DNA of 64,000 nucleotides from Bacillota bacterium (GCA_030705885.1 JAUZPN010000001.1:1-64000), one strand, 5' to 3'; numbered from the stretch's first letter, positions 27,716 through 38,237 are shown. Program-made: numbers and translations. The notes: generated by a model from the sequence alone, not told the origin.

Positions 27716-28597
27716 TTATTTGTAACCTAAATCATTTAATGTAATTAGATTATCTCTCCATTCTTTTTTTACTTTAACCCATATTTTAAGTTTAACTTTA
27801 GTATCAAAAAACTTTTCAATATCTTCTTTAGCATAGGAAGTAATCTTCTTCAACATAGTGCCAGACTTTCCTATAATTATTCCTTTATGAGAATCTTTTT
27901 CACAAAATATATTAGCTTCAATTTCATAATTATCTTTCTCATTTTTCTTCATTAGAACTATTTCTACAGCTATACCATGAGGTACTTCTTCATTTAATAA
28001 TCTTAATGATTTCTCACGAATTATCTCTGTAACAATAAATCTCTCCTGCTGATCTGTAATAATATCATCCGGATAATATTTAGGACCTTCTGGAAGATAC
28101 TTTACCATTAAATCTAGAAGAGTTTCAACATTTTTACCTTTCATAGCTGATATAGGCACTATTTCTGCAAAATTAAAATATTCAGAAAAATTTTTAAGTG
28201 TTTTTGCAATTCTTTCTTGAGTATTTTCATCAATTTTGTTAAGTACAAAAAATACAGGTACTTTAACATCTCTAAACTGATTTAATATAAATTCGTCACC
28301 CTTACCAATTATATCATCAGGAGTAGACAAAAAAAGAATTAAATCCACATCTTTTATTGAGTCTGAAGCTGACTTAACCATATATTCACCTAATTTATGT
28401 CTTGGCTTATGTATACCAGGTGTATCTACAAAAATTATTTGATAGTCTTCACCATTTAAAATAGCATTAATATTATTTCTTGTAGTTTGTGGTTTATTTG
28501 ATACTATAGATAATTTTTCTCCTAAAAGATAATTTGATAATGTTGATTTTCCAACATTAGGTCTTCCTAATATGGTAACGAATCCAGATTTAAACAT
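27716..28597 (-). CDS. era: GTPase Era
   Basis: 293 aa. G1 [10 protein letters not shown]3 DTPG, G4 NKID, and a C-terminal KH domain with [16 protein letters not shown]. It binds the 3' end of 16S rRNA and helps mature the 30S subunit. Part of the ybeY-dgkA-era-recO run. Confidence 0.98.
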   Translation of the reverse strand: MFKSGFVTILGRPNVGKSTLSNYLLGEKLSIVSNKPQTTRNNINAILNGEDYQIIFVDTPGIHKPRHKLGEYMVKSASDSIKDVDLILFLSTPDDIIGKGDEFILNQFRDVKVPVFFVLNKIDENTQERIAKTLKNFSEYFNFAEIVPISAMKGKNVETLLDLMVKYLPEGPKYYPDDIITDQQERFIVTEIIREKSLRLLNEEVPHGIAVEIVLMKKNEKDNYEIEANIFCEKDSHKGIIIGKSGTMLKKITSYAKEDIEKFFDTKVKLKIWVKVKKEWRDNLITLNDLGYK

Positions 28598-28677
28598 ATT
28601 TATCTCCTCTTATGCAGATATTTAATTTCAATGATATAAATTATATCACTCTTTTTAAGTTTTGCAAATATTTATGA

Positions 28678-29376
28678 TTACATAAACACTTTATACAATA
28701 ATATAGTCAGCAAAGTACCAAAAGCGCCTCCAAAAAACACTTCTAATATTGAGTGAACTTTTGAATCTACTCGGCTTTGTGCCACAATAAAGGCTAATAA
28801 ATAGCTTAATGTAATTATTACAGGCTTTTCTGTAAGCAATGCTACAATAGTAGCAATAGAAAATGAAATTGCACTATGACCACTTGGCATTCCTCCCTTA
28901 AGAGGAGTACCTTCACCAAAAACAGCCTTCACAATTATTGTTGAAATGCATACTATTACTAATATTATAAAAATAATATATGAATTCGAGTTTTTTATTT
29001 TGCTCATAAAAACTAAGCTTATATACATAAGTTTATCCCAAAATATCACATAACCTACAACAACAGCTGTTACAGCTGTTACAAGCACAGCACCTGCTGC
29101 TACATTTTTAGCTATTTTTGCAAGAGGGTGATAATAATTTGTTGTAGCATCAATTGCACATTCAACTGCTGTATTTACCATTTCAGAAGTTATAACCATA
29201 GAAATTGTTAAAAGTACTATTAAAAATTCAATTTTAGTTAAATTATAAAAAAAACATGCTGTTAAAACCACCAATGCAGCTGTCATATGTATTCTCATGT
29301 TTCTTTGAGTTCTAACTGTGTGTATAAGTCCTTCTATTGCATAATTAAAACTATCTACCATATTTTTAATTTTCAT
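28678..29376 (-). CDS. dgkA: Diacylglycerol kinase fused to PAP2-type phosphatase
   Basis: 232 aa. Residues 1-115 are a DgkA-type undecaprenol or diacylglycerol kinase: FNYAIEGL, Glu in ITSEMVNTAVECAID, and three membrane helices. Residues 125-232 are a PAP2 domain with KGGMPSGHSAISF and SRVDSKVH, the catalytic His motifs. Kinase and phosphatase in one chain could recycle undecaprenyl phosphate both ways at the membrane. Bacillus DgkA is only about 125 aa, so this is a fusion, one also seen in other clostridia. Sits between ybeY and era. Confidence 0.9.
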   Translation of the reverse strand: MKIKNMVDSFNYAIEGLIHTVRTQRNMRIHMTAALVVLTACFFYNLTKIEFLIVLLTISMVITSEMVNTAVECAIDATTNYYHPLAKIAKNVAAGAVLVTAVTAVVVGYVIFWDKLMYISLVFMSKIKNSNSYIIFIILVIVCISTIIVKAVFGEGTPLKGGMPSGHSAISFSIATIVALLTEKPVIITLSYLLAFIVAQSRVDSKVHSILEVFFGGAFGTLLTILLYKVFM

Positions 29377-29411
29377 AAAACTGGCTCCTTATCAAAAGTA
29401 TAGTATATGAT

Positions 29412-29912
29412 TTATCTGGTTATGTTTAATCCATTTAAAATTTTTTCTTCTTCTGCACGCATAACTAATTTATCATTTTCAGCTATATGATCATATCCTA
29501 ATAAGTGTAAGACAGAATGAATAGTTAAATATGATATTTCTCTAATAAAAGAATGATTATACTCAACACTTTGTTCTTTTGCTCTTTCTAAAGATAAGCC
29601 AATATCACCAAGAACCAGCCTATCATCATCAAAATAGCTAACATCAAAGCTGTAATTTATATATATATCTTTGAAAGTCTTACCATTAGGATAATCTAAC
29701 ATAGGAAAAGATAAAACATCTGTAGCCTTATCAATATTTCTATATTCTTTGTTAAGCTTTCTTATTTGATAATTAGTTAAAAATGCCACACTTACTTCAG
29801 TTTCAATAGTGACTCCTTCATACTTTAAAGCATAATCTATAGTATTTGTAACCAAATCATATATTTGCTCATTCACATCAATAATATCCTGTCTGTTATC
29901 TATAAAAGTCAT
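29412..29912 (-). CDS. ybeY: Endoribonuclease YbeY
   Basis: 166 aa. Zinc motif H-x3-H-x5-H seen at His132, His136 and His142 ([12 protein letters not shown]). It takes part in 16S rRNA 3'-end maturation and ribosome quality control. It starts 5 bases after pgpH and is followed by dgkA. Confidence 0.97.
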   Translation of the reverse strand: MTFIDNRQDIIDVNEQIYDLVTNTIDYALKYEGVTIETEVSVAFLTNYQIRKLNKEYRNIDKATDVLSFPMLDYPNGKTFKDIYINYSFDVSYFDDDRLVLGDIGLSLERAKEQSVEYNHSFIREISYLTIHSVLHLLGYDHIAENDKLVMRAEEEKILNGLNITR

Positions 29913-29917
29913 ATTTA

Positions 29918-32017
29918 TTATCTCCCATCATTTTTAGCAGTTTTCCATTTATCTGTTGGATATTCAATTCTTTTATGATAAATACCCATCAAAACTTTAC
30001 AAAATGCCTGCTTTATCTTGGTCAAATCATTTAATGTAAGATAGCTGTCATCAAGCTGACCTTCGTCAAGTTTACCCTTAACAATGTTATTTACCATATT
30101 TTCAATATTTTCTGCTTCTGGATTATTTAAAGATCTAACTGCAGCCTCTACTGAATCAGCCATCATTATAATTGCTGATTCTTTACTTGTTGGAATTGGT
30201 CCCTGATATTTAAAATCTTCTTCATTTATATCATTAGGATTTTCACTAGAATTTTTTAATGTAATATAAAAATATTTTACTAAAGATGTACCGTGATGCT
30301 GCAAAATAACATCCTTTATGCACTGAGGAATCTTATATTCTTCAGCTAGCTCAAGTCCATCTTTAACATGTGAAGTAATAATTAATGAACTTAAATTTGG
30401 AGATATTTTATCATGAGGATTATCAGTACCAATTTGATTTTCTTTGAAAAAATATGGCCTTTTTATTTTTCCTACATCATGGTAATAAGAAGCCACTCTA
30501 GCTAATACTGGATTTCCATTAACTTCTTCTGCAGCAACCTCAGCTAAATTTGCAACTAGAATGCTGTGATGATATGTGCCTGGTGCTTCAAGTAATAATT
30601 TTTTCAATAAAGTATTATTAGGATTTGATAATTCTAATAATTTTATAGTAGTAACTATTTTAAAAGAACTTTCAAAAAATGGAAGAGCTCCAATAGTTAA
30701 TACTCCTGAAATAAGACTAGCTGCAGCTGTAAAACAAGATATTTTTAAAAGCTGTAAAAAATCATTAGTAATAAGTATTCCAATAACAAATGTCAGCATA
30801 AAATCAATTACTGCTATATAAATAGATGAAAACATTATATCATTTCTTTGCTGCAATTTATTTAGTGCTAACGCACCAAAAATTGAATTTACAATTGCAA
30901 TCATAATAAATTGTGAATTAAAGCTGACAGCTACTGATAATAACACACAATTTAATAAGCTTATTAAAATAGAAACATTTTTATCAATCAATAGTGTAAT
31001 CATCATTGGAACAAAAACGACAGGAATTAAAAATGGTGAAAATGTAGAAATTCCCCTTGATAATGCAATACTTATTATATTTAAAATACCTATTAATATA
31101 AGCTTACTTATATCATTAAAAATATTTAAGCAGTATTTCTTAAGATAAAACCACTGAATACTCATAATAACTAATATTAATACTGCTAATCCTATATATA
31201 ATGTCCATTCAAACTTTGAATTATTATTTAGTAAGCCTAAACTATTTAAAACATCAATTTGATACTTTGTAACCGGCTCTCCATCTTTTACTATAATTTG
31301 ATCCTTTTTAATCATAATAGGAGCAATTGTCTTCATTTTTTCTGTTTTTAATTCATCTGTTTTATCTTTATCATAATATGTATCAACTTTTACTTGTGAA
31401 GATACTATATGTGCAGCTACATCTTTTAATGGACCTGACAGCTGAGAATTATTTATTTTAATCGAAATTTCTGTTTGTGCTTTTGATAAATTAATCTGAG
31501 TTTTATCTATTGTAGATTGAGAATCATCTACTATATTATAATTCTGATAATAATCATCAACAGTTTTTACAAGAAAATTCTGAAGGTCTTTTAACTCATC
31601 TTTATTTAATTTTATTAATGTTGATAAATCATCATTTGATAATATAATAGGCGAATCACCTTTAAGTTTAGTTATTTTATCTTTATCCTCTAATGTTAAG
31701 TCTTTTATTTGTGTAACCTTAGGAAATAAACTATTTATATTGTTTAATGCATTATAGCTCACATCCATCTTCTTAGTAAATTGAGGCTGTATTAATGCAA
31801 GTTCTGATTGTATCCTAGCCTCAGTGCTAGAATCATCTTTAATTTCTCTAGGAGCACGTATATTGCCTTTTGCAATATCTCCCTCTTTTAAATCATATTT
31901 TTTATTAATTAATGCTGTGGTCAAAATTAGGAACATACAAAAAAAAGTAAGTATAAAAACCAATACATATTTTATTTTTTTACTTTTTAACACATTATTA
32001 ACTCTTGTATCTTCCAT
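29918..32017 (-). CDS. pgpH: Membrane HD phosphohydrolase, PgpH/YqfF (cyclic-di-AMP phosphodiesterase type)
   Basis: 699 aa. One N-terminal membrane helix (17-37) is followed by an outside 7TMR-HDED domain to about 265. About seven membrane helices span 270-455, and a cytosolic HD domain has [13 protein letters not shown] and [10 protein letters not shown]. Characterised relatives break down c-di-AMP. The neighbours yqfD and ybeY fit the Bacillus order, but phoH, normally between yqfD and pgpH, is absent here. Confidence 0.93.
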   Translation of the reverse strand: MEDTRVNNVLKSKKIKYVLVFILTFFCMFLILTTALINKKYDLKEGDIAKGNIRAPREIKDDSSTEARIQSELALIQPQFTKKMDVSYNALNNINSLFPKVTQIKDLTLEDKDKITKLKGDSPIILSNDDLSTLIKLNKDELKDLQNFLVKTVDDYYQNYNIVDDSQSTIDKTQINLSKAQTEISIKINNSQLSGPLKDVAAHIVSSQVKVDTYYDKDKTDELKTEKMKTIAPIMIKKDQIIVKDGEPVTKYQIDVLNSLGLLNNNSKFEWTLYIGLAVLILVIMSIQWFYLKKYCLNIFNDISKLILIGILNIISIALSRGISTFSPFLIPVVFVPMMITLLIDKNVSILISLLNCVLLSVAVSFNSQFIMIAIVNSIFGALALNKLQQRNDIMFSSIYIAVIDFMLTFVIGILITNDFLQLLKISCFTAAASLISGVLTIGALPFFESSFKIVTTIKLLELSNPNNTLLKKLLLEAPGTYHHSILVANLAEVAAEEVNGNPVLARVASYYHDVGKIKRPYFFKENQIGTDNPHDKISPNLSSLIITSHVKDGLELAEEYKIPQCIKDVILQHHGTSLVKYFYITLKNSSENPNDINEEDFKYQGPIPTSKESAIIMMADSVEAAVRSLNNPEAENIENMVNNIVKGKLDEGQLDDSYLTLNDLTKIKQAFCKVLMGIYHKRIEYPTDKWKTAKNDGR

Positions 32018-32060
32018 TAATAACCCACCTTTTGTTAATAGTATTCTAAGTACACATATA

Positions 32061-33200
32061 TTATTGATTCTTTTCCTGAACTGCTATATCTTCTTCAACA
32101 GTAACCCATACTCTAATATTGCAGCTATCTGTAAGCTCAGCAGTTTCCGTTTTTCTATCTAATATTTTTACACTTTTAGGTAGATCTTTCATTATATCAT
32201 TATACAATTCATCCTCTGAATCCTTAATAACTTTTTTTATATCAACACTATTATTTTCTTCTTTAACTTTATAATAAGTTTCTTTTTTTAACAATCCAAT
32301 ATTACTTATTATTTTATCATAATTATCATAGTTTTTTACACTATTTTTAAAATAAATTTTTTTATTATTTATTTCTATATAATAATTTGTAAAGCTTTCT
32401 CCTGTTCTTGTCCTTTTAGTTTCAACTAATGGTACTGTTTTAGTCTTTTCATAAAAAGTCTTAGCTATAACTTCACCTGAAGCATGAACAGGATAAACAT
32501 TTCCATCTTTACCTTGTTCACCTTTTACAAGGAGCTGACCTTTTGTTACAATATCACCAGCCTTTACAACTGATGTTCCTGCAGATGTATAAACTCTTGA
32601 AACTACTCCATCATTTTTTGCAACAATATTACAAGGTGTTTCATCCTTTAAAACATTAGGTGGGTCAAGTCTTTCTATTATCCTGACTTTAAGTCTTGAA
32701 CCATCTATTCTAACTCTTGCCCAAGAAATGTTATCATTAACTTTAATTAAATTTTCCTCAACAGATGTAACATTCACCATTTTTTTATTAATACCTGACT
32801 TAATTCCCATAGCAGATAGCTGCTGCCTAACTTCATATGGAGGAACTATTTTTTCCGTTTGTATATCGATTCCCCAAATAAATGTAGATAAGTAATACAA
32901 TACTCCTAAAAATAAAAATAGGCCGCAAAATAAAGCCGTCCTTTTTTTCATGTTTATAATATAAAATGACAATCCAATTCGTCCAGTTATTTTTATCTTT
33001 GTACTTGATTTTTGTGCTAAAATTTTAATTTTGTCAAAGTCAACTAACTTAACTTCCATAGACATAGTAGTAATATTTCTTTTGCTGATTTTCTTCACAG
33101 ATATATTATTTTTCCATAGTAAATTAACAAATTTTTCAGGATAAAAGGATTCAATCTCAATACATACAGTGCCTTTAATATATTTTTTTAAATTAAACAT
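32061..33200 (-). CDS. yqfD: Sporulation protein YqfD
   Basis: 379 aa if started at ATG 33200 (MFNLKKYIKG). This overlaps the yqfC stop by 8 bases, and the ribosome site is weak; ATG 9 bases upstream is an alternative. One membrane helix at about 82-102 (RTALFCGLFLFLGVLYYLS), then a large outside domain. SigE-controlled in Bacillus and needed for proper sporulation, exact role unknown. Confidence 0.9.
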   Translation of the reverse strand: MFNLKKYIKGTVCIEIESFYPEKFVNLLWKNNISVKKISKRNITTMSMEVKLVDFDKIKILAQKSSTKIKITGRIGLSFYIINMKKRTALFCGLFLFLGVLYYLSTFIWGIDIQTEKIVPPYEVRQQLSAMGIKSGINKKMVNVTSVEENLIKVNDNISWARVRIDGSRLKVRIIERLDPPNVLKDETPCNIVAKNDGVVSRVYTSAGTSVVKAGDIVTKGQLLVKGEQGKDGNVYPVHASGEVIAKTFYEKTKTVPLVETKRTRTGESFTNYYIEINNKKIYFKNSVKNYDNYDKIISNIGLLKKETYYKVKEENNSVDIKKVIKDSEDELYNDIMKDLPKSVKILDRKTETAELTDSCNIRVWVTVEEDIAVQEKNQ

Positions 33201-33477
33201 TTCTTTCATACACCACTGTTTTAAATTTACCACTTATGGTAAGGGTTTCTCCAACCATAAATAATATTTCAAATTTGCTTCCAATTATTGAGATTGATCC
33301 TAAATTTGTTTTTATTTTTACTTCTTTTTCATCAAAAAGTAATATTCCTTTATGATTTTCAATAGATATTTCATTATCTCCAATTATTGTTATTTTGGGA
33401 ATATCTAAAATAATATCTCTAGGAAACTCTAATTTCTGTGAAATTGCTTCTTTTGCTCTAGAAAACTTGCTATCCAC
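33193..33477 (-). CDS. yqfC: Sporulation protein YqfC
   Basis: 94 aa from GTG at 33477, chosen because AGAGGTGG lies 5-7 bases upstream; a longer frame would run into repeat copy 6. Beta-rich YabP/YqfC family: FPRDIILDIPKITIIGDNEISIENHKG in pattern, with the ILLFDEKEVKIKT strand. Co-transcribed with yqfD by overlap. Confidence 0.9.
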   Translation of the reverse strand: MDSKFSRAKEAISQKLEFPRDIILDIPKITIIGDNEISIENHKGILLFDEKEVKIKTNLGSISIIGSKFEILFMVGETLTISGKFKTVVYERNV

Positions 33478-33504
33478 ATTACCACCTCTTATACAATAAC
33501 ATAT

Positions 33505-33607
33505 CATACTTTCCTTAGTCACATTTAGTTCCACTTAATTTATAAATAATAGCGGAGAAAAGCTTCTTTTAGAAATTTAGTGGAACTTTGCGGCCAGGGA
33601 TAGTATA
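33505..33607 (+). repeat. 103-bp palindromic repeat, copy 6
   Basis: CATACTTTCCTTAGTCACAT start, GAGAAAAGCTTCTTTTAGAA centre, CCAGGGATAGTAT end. Lies 28 bases upstream of yqfC. Confidence 0.92.
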
Positions 33608-33654
33608 TATATATACTTTATGAAGTGCGTAATAAATAAATTACTAAAACAAGC

Positions 33655-33682
33655 AAAAAGACTTAGCATTTCTGCTAAGTCT
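33655..33682 (-). terminator. Intrinsic terminator after yqeY
   Basis: AGACTTAGCA pairs with TGCTAAGTCT around a GAAA loop. TTTTTG follows on the minus strand. Confidence 0.85.
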
Positions 33683-33717
33683 CTATATTGGTTCTCTCAA
33701 TCTATATAGTTTTTCAA

Positions 33718-34167
33718 CTATAATCGATTTAAATATTCTTTTACTATTTTACTTACAAGTTTACCATCAGCACACCCTTTTGTTTTTGATGTAACTGCTG
33801 CCATAACTTTTCCCATATCTTTTATGCTATTAGCTCCCACTTCAGTAGCTGCCTCTTGAACATATTTCGTAATTTCTTCTTCTGTTAACTGCTGAGGAAG
33901 GTAATTTAATAAGATCTCAATCTCTGCTTTCGCCTCATCAACAAGATCCTGTCTTTTCCCCTTTTCAAAATCCAGCATAGCATCGCGTCTTTTTTTAACT
34001 TCTTTAGACAAAATTACAATAATTTCATCATCGCTTAATTTTACATTATCTGTCTTCTCTACTTGAAGTACAGATGCTTTAGCCATACTTATAACATTAG
34101 CTTTAAATTTATCTTTTGCTTTTAAAGCTTCTTTCCAATCTTCTTGTAGTCTTTCCTTAAGAGACAT
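33718..34167 (-). CDS. yqeY: GatB/YqeY domain protein
   Basis: 149 aa from ATG at 34167; the upstream TTG overlaps the AAAGAGGG site. YqeY fold: a helical N-terminal part with LKERLQEDWKEALKAKDK, KVDNVKL-type Lys-rich core and the GatB-like C-terminal DMGKVMAAV segment. Role unclear, with a link to tRNA amidation suggested by the fold. Paired with rpsU as usual. Confidence 0.93.
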   Translation of the reverse strand: MSLKERLQEDWKEALKAKDKFKANVISMAKASVLQVEKTDNVKLSDDEIIVILSKEVKKRRDAMLDFEKGKRQDLVDEAKAEIEILLNYLPQQLTEEEITKYVQEAATEVGANSIKDMGKVMAAVTSKTKGCADGKLVSKIVKEYLNRL

Positions 34168-34195
34168 AATAACAAAACCCTCTTTCAAAGAAATT

Positions 34196-34372
34196 CTATT
34201 TAAATTTTCTCTTTCTTGCAGCTTCAGATTTCTTTTTTCTCTTTACGCTTGGTTTATCATAATGTTCTCTTTTTCTAACTTCTGATAAAACACCAGCACG
34301 AGCGCATTTTCTTTTAAATCTACGAAGTGCACTTTCCAATGTTTCATTTTCTCCAACTCTAATTTCTGACAT
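34196..34372 (-). CDS. rpsU: 30S ribosomal protein S21
   Basis: 58 aa, translated by hand: starts [20 protein letters not shown], then [17 protein letters not shown], and ends in a Lys/Arg-rich tail [19 protein letters not shown] site before ATG. It binds near the 3' end of 16S rRNA in translation initiation. It starts 28 bases before yqeY. Confidence 0.97.
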   Translation of the reverse strand: MSEIRVGENETLESALRRFKRKCARAGVLSEVRKREHYDKPSVKRKKKSEAARKRKFK

Positions 34373-34496
34373 AATATATCCCTCCCTCCGCTAGTGCAAT
34401 ACAATTATAAAAATTAACTGCAACCAATGTGGGTTTATAGCACTTCTTTTATTATACAACATAATTTTACAATGTGTCAAGTGCTAAGACGCGTTT

Positions 34497-34841
34497 TTAA
34501 CATGGCGGCCAGCCTAAAACTCTTCCAGCCAGCATGTGAAAATGAATATGAGGTACAGTTTGACCTGCATCTTTTCCACAATTACTAACAACTCTATATC
34601 CATTTTCTGAAACACCCAATTTTGCTGCTATTTCCTTTGCAACAGTAAAAATATGTCCTAATAATAATTCATCTTCAGCAGTTACTTCATTAATGCTTGA
34701 AATATGTTTTTTAGGAATAATTACTACATGCACAGGAGCTTCAGGATTAATGTCCTTAAAAGCTAGAACCTTATCATCTTCATAAACTTTTTCACTAGGT
34801 ATTTCTCCATTAACTATTTTGCAAAAAATGCAATCTTCCAT
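34497..34841 (-). CDS. hinT: HIT-family nucleotide hydrolase
   Basis: 114 aa. HIT triad His98-x-His100-x-His102 (VPHIHFHM), and Cys4/Cys7 (DCIFCK) with later His for zinc. It cleaves AMP-lysine-type phosphoramidates and related adducts. GGGGG site, ATG start. It lies between mtaB and rpsU, a common clostridial placement. Confidence 0.95.
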   Translation of the reverse strand: MEDCIFCKIVNGEIPSEKVYEDDKVLAFKDINPEAPVHVVIIPKKHISSINEVTAEDELLLGHIFTVAKEIAAKLGVSENGYRVVSNCGKDAGQTVPHIHFHMLAGRVLGWPPC

Positions 34842-34870
34842 TTTTTCACCCCCTTTTAAGAATTATATTT

Positions 34871-36172
34871 TTACTCAATTATACCCTTCATTAATTCATT
34901 TGAACAGTATAGCAATTTTGTAGATATTATTTTTCCTATAATATTTTGTTTGCTTTCTGTAACTACTTTTATATAATTACTAGTATACCCTTCATATAAA
35001 TTTTTATCATTGTCACTATTTTTTTCATACAATACATCCATTTTCATATTATCAAACATCATGTAAAACTGGTCTTCAAGCTTTTTACTAAGTTCAATAA
35101 GCTTATTGCTTCTTTCATCTTTAACATGATTTTCAATTTGATTTTCCATAGATGATGCTTTTGTACCTTTACGTGGACTGTATTTAAATATATGCATTTT
35201 GGTTAATTTTATACTCTCCAAAAAATTATATGTTTTATTAAATTCTTCATCTGTTTCTCCAGGAAAACCAACAATTACATCTGTTGTTACAGATACATCT
35301 GGTATATTGTTCCTTAGATTTTCTGTAACAGTAATATATTCCTTTGAATTATAATGTCTATTCATTCTTTTTAATGTCTCATCACATCCACTCTGAAGTG
35401 AAAGATGAAAATGAGGACAAAGTTTTTTTATATTTTTAATTTTATAAATAACATCTTCAGTAAAGAAATTTGGATCCATAGATCCTATTCTTATTCTTTT
35501 AATACCTTCAATTTTATCAATAGCTTCTAATAAATCTAATAAATTAAATTTTTCATTAAAATCTATACCATATGAAGCAGTATGTATACCTGATAGAATA
35601 ACTTCTTGAAATCCGTGAAATGCTAATTTATTTACTTCCTCAATAACCTTTTCAGGCTTTTTGCTGCAAACAGCACCCCTTGCAAAAGGAATTAAACAAT
35701 ATGAGCAGAAATTATTACATCCATCCTGTATTTTTAAAAAAGCCCTTGTCTTATCTTGATATTCTTCAATATTAAGCTCTTCAAAGACATTATTTTTTAA
35801 TACTTCATTAACAGCTATCTGCTGCTTCTTTTCTTCTTTATATCTATTTATCCAATATATTATTTCACCTTTATTTCTAGTACCTAAAACTACATCTACT
35901 CCTTGAATCTTAGATACTTCCAAAGGTGCAATCTGAGAATAACATCCAACAACTGCTACAACCGAATCATTATTTAGCCTTCTAGCTCTTCCAATCATCT
36001 GTCTTGATTTTTTATCTCCCATATTTGTAACAGTACAAGTATTTATTACATACACATCTGCAAACTCATTAAAATGTACTATTTCATATCCTTCAGTTAT
36101 AAACTTCTCTGCCATAGCTTCAGATTCATATTGATTTACTCTGCAGCCCAACGTTGAAAAAGCTACTTTCAT
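34871..36172 (-). CDS. mtaB: tRNA t6A37 methylthiotransferase MtaB
   Basis: 433 aa from ATG at 36172 (MKVAFSTLGCRVNQ); GGAAGGATTGGG lies upstream and longer starts enter repeat copy 7. The N-terminal cluster ligands are Cys10, Cys46 and Cys77. The radical-SAM CxxxCxxC is Cys152-Cys156-Cys159. A C-terminal TRAM domain is present. It adds a methylthio group to t6A37 in tRNAs reading ANN codons. Next to rsmE and prmA as in Bacillus (yqeV). Confidence 0.95.
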   Translation of the reverse strand: MKVAFSTLGCRVNQYESEAMAEKFITEGYEIVHFNEFADVYVINTCTVTNMGDKKSRQMIGRARRLNNDSVVAVVGCYSQIAPLEVSKIQGVDVVLGTRNKGEIIYWINRYKEEKKQQIAVNEVLKNNVFEELNIEEYQDKTRAFLKIQDGCNNFCSYCLIPFARGAVCSKKPEKVIEEVNKLAFHGFQEVILSGIHTASYGIDFNEKFNLLDLLEAIDKIEGIKRIRIGSMDPNFFTEDVIYKIKNIKKLCPHFHLSLQSGCDETLKRMNRHYNSKEYITVTENLRNNIPDVSVTTDVIVGFPGETDEEFNKTYNFLESIKLTKMHIFKYSPRKGTKASSMENQIENHVKDERSNKLIELSKKLEDQFYMMFDNMKMDVLYEKNSDNDKNLYEGYTSNYIKVVTESKQNIIGKIISTKLLYCSNELMKGIIE

Positions 36173-36199
36173 TATTCCCAATCCTTCCTTAAACATCTA

Positions 36200-36302
36200 T
36201 ATACTATCCTCGGTCACAAAGTTCCACTAAATTTCTAAAAGAAGCTTCTCCTCGCTATCATTTACAAATTAATTGGAACTAGCTGTGGCCGAAGAAAGTG
36301 TA
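36200..36302 (-). repeat. 103-bp palindromic repeat, copy 7
   Basis: TATACTATCCTCGGTCACAA start, AAAAGAAGCTTCTCCTCGC centre, GCCGAAGAAAGTGTA end. It overlaps the end of rsmE and encodes its last ten residues and stop. Confidence 0.92.
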
Positions 36303-37045
36303 CCTGCCATATCACCAAGCTCATACATTAAAAAGCCAGCACATATAAAACCAGCAGTTTCTGTCCGCAGTATTCTAGGCCCTAATGTTACAATATGAGC
36401 ATTTATCTTTTTAAATTCTTCTATTTCTTCTTCTTCAAATCCACCTTCAGGTCCAATAATAACAGCTACATTTTTAATTGATTTTTTATCAATACTTTTT
36501 ATTAAACTTTTTATACCATAATTATCTGCATTTTCATATGGTACTACAATTAAGTCTTCATTTTTTAATGCATCTAATAATTCAAGGAATTCTATAGGTT
36601 TATTAATACTTGGTATTAGACTCCTTTTACTTTGCTTTGAAGCTTCTAAAGCAATTCTGTTCCATCTGTCAACTTTCTTAAATTCATTAATTTCACCTTT
36701 TGAAATAACTCTTGCAGTAATTATCGGAGTTATTTCTTTTACACCTATTTCTGTTGATTTTTGAACAATTAAATCCATTTTACTTGATTTAGGCAGTCCT
36801 TGGTATAAATGAATATCTATAGGGCTCTCATTATTTATTGGAAGTTTTTCTAGTAGTTTTACTATAACTTCTTCTTTATCTATTTTTAATATTTCTCCAA
36901 GATATTCCTCACCTATGCAGTTATTAATGCTGACATTATCTGAAGCCTTAAGTCTGAGCACTTTATAAATATGTTTTACATCTTCACCTTTTATAACTGC
37001 TGTATTATTTATTATATTTTCAGCAGGAACAAAAAACTTATGCAT
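36269..37045 (-). CDS. rsmE: 16S rRNA (uracil1498-N3)-methyltransferase
   Basis: 258 aa. N-terminal PUA-like domain, C-terminal SPOUT knot with VAVIIGPEGGFEEEEIEEF and LGPRILRTETAGF. It methylates U1498 in 16S rRNA. Its ATG overlaps the prmA stop by one base. The usual end after YELGDM is replaced by a tail, AGTLSSATASSN, read from repeat copy 7, which also gives the TAA stop. The knot is complete, so the enzyme should still work. Confidence 0.95.
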   Translation of the reverse strand: MHKFFVPAENIINNTAVIKGEDVKHIYKVLRLKASDNVSINNCIGEEYLGEILKIDKEEVIVKLLEKLPINNESPIDIHLYQGLPKSSKMDLIVQKSTEIGVKEITPIITARVISKGEINEFKKVDRWNRIALEASKQSKRSLIPSINKPIEFLELLDALKNEDLIVVPYENADNYGIKSLIKSIDKKSIKNVAVIIGPEGGFEEEEIEEFKKINAHIVTLGPRILRTETAGFICAGFLMYELGDMAGTLSSATASSN

Positions 37046-37992
37046 TAAAGTTTATCTCCTTTAGCTACAATACATACCCATTCACCCTGAGTATTTACTT
37101 CTTCGATTTTAAATCCTAAACTAATTAATTTATCCGTTACCATTTTTTCTCTTTCTTTTATTATACCAGAAGTTATAAAATATCCATTAGGCAGTAAAGA
37201 TTTTTTAACATCTTCACTTAAAACAACAATTATTTCTGCAATTATGTTTGCTACAATAATTTCAGCTTTGCCATTAACTACATCCATTAAATTTCCGTAT
37301 AATATTTCAATGTTATTTAATTTATTAAATGAAGCATTTTCTTTAGCTGAATCTACAGCAACAGGATCTAAATCTACACCAATAACTTTACCAGCACCAA
37401 GCTTTGCTGCAGAAATAGCTAATATTCCAGAACCTGTTCCAATATCAAAAACCGTAGTATCATTAGACACATATTTTTCAAGTGCTTCTATACACATTCT
37501 CGTTGTCTCATGAGTACCAGTACCAAATGCCATTCCTGGATCAATTTCTACTACAATCTCGCCTGCATTTTCTTTATATTCTTCCCAAATAGGCTTTATC
37601 ACGATTTTTTCACCTATTTTAGTAGGTTTATAATATTTTTTCCAATTATTAGCCCAATCTTCTTCATAAACTTCCTTTGAAATTACTCTGCCTTCTCCAA
37701 TGTCTATCCCCATATTCTTCAATTCTATAAGCTTATCATTTATATACTCAATAATCTCTGATAATTTATCTTCAGCACTGAAATATCCTGTAACAACAGC
37801 AGCTTTACCACCATATTCAAGTATATTTACATCAGCAAAATCCCACGTTAATGGACCTTGTTTTCTTCCATTTATATCATTAGGGTCTTCTATCGCTAAA
37901 CCTTTTACATCAAGAGCATAAAAAATTCCTGAAACAGGTTCAATAGCTTGAGTAGAGGTAACTACTTTTACTTCAATCCATTTTCCATCCAT
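37045..37992 (-). CDS. prmA: Ribosomal protein L11 methyltransferase
   Basis: 315 aa. SAM-binding motif VFDIGTGSGILAISAAKLGA near residue 181 and the NIIAEI motif (VANIIAEIIVVL). It trimethylates ribosomal protein L11. Between dnaJ and rsmE as in most Firmicutes. Confidence 0.96.
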   Translation of the reverse strand: MDGKWIEVKVVTSTQAIEPVSGIFYALDVKGLAIEDPNDINGRKQGPLTWDFADVNILEYGGKAAVVTGYFSAEDKLSEIIEYINDKLIELKNMGIDIGEGRVISKEVYEEDWANNWKKYYKPTKIGEKIVIKPIWEEYKENAGEIVVEIDPGMAFGTGTHETTRMCIEALEKYVSNDTTVFDIGTGSGILAISAAKLGAGKVIGVDLDPVAVDSAKENASFNKLNNIEILYGNLMDVVNGKAEIIVANIIAEIIVVLSEDVKKSLLPNGYFITSGIIKEREKMVTDKLISLGFKIEEVNTQGEWVCIVAKGDKL

Positions 37993-38093
37993 AATTGAAA
38001 TCCTTTCTAATAAGAAAACTTTTTTTGAAACATAATATATTATAGAGCTTTATAAAAATAAAAACAATAGTAAATTTAAAGTTAACAAATCAA

Positions 38094-38119
38094 AGGTCAG
38101 TACACTATAGCACTGACCT
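38094..38119 (-). terminator. Hairpin after dnaJ
   Basis: AGGTCAGT at 38094-38101 pairs with ACTGACCT at 38112-38119. The T-run on the minus strand is weak, so this may be partial termination. Confidence 0.45.
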
Positions 38120-38132
38120 AATCATACAACTC

Positions 38133-38235
38133 TATACTTTCCTCGAGCACATTTAGTTCCACTTAATTTATAAATGATAGCGGAGAGAAGCTTCTTTTAG
38201 AAATTTAGTGGAACTTTGTGATCGACGATAGTATA
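38133..38235 (+). repeat. 103-bp palindromic repeat, copy 8
   Basis: TATACTTTCCTCGAGCACAT start, GAGAGAAGCTTCTTTTAGAA centre, CGACGATAGTATA end. Ends 2 bases from the dnaJ stop codon. Confidence 0.92.
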
Positions 38236-38237
38236 TA

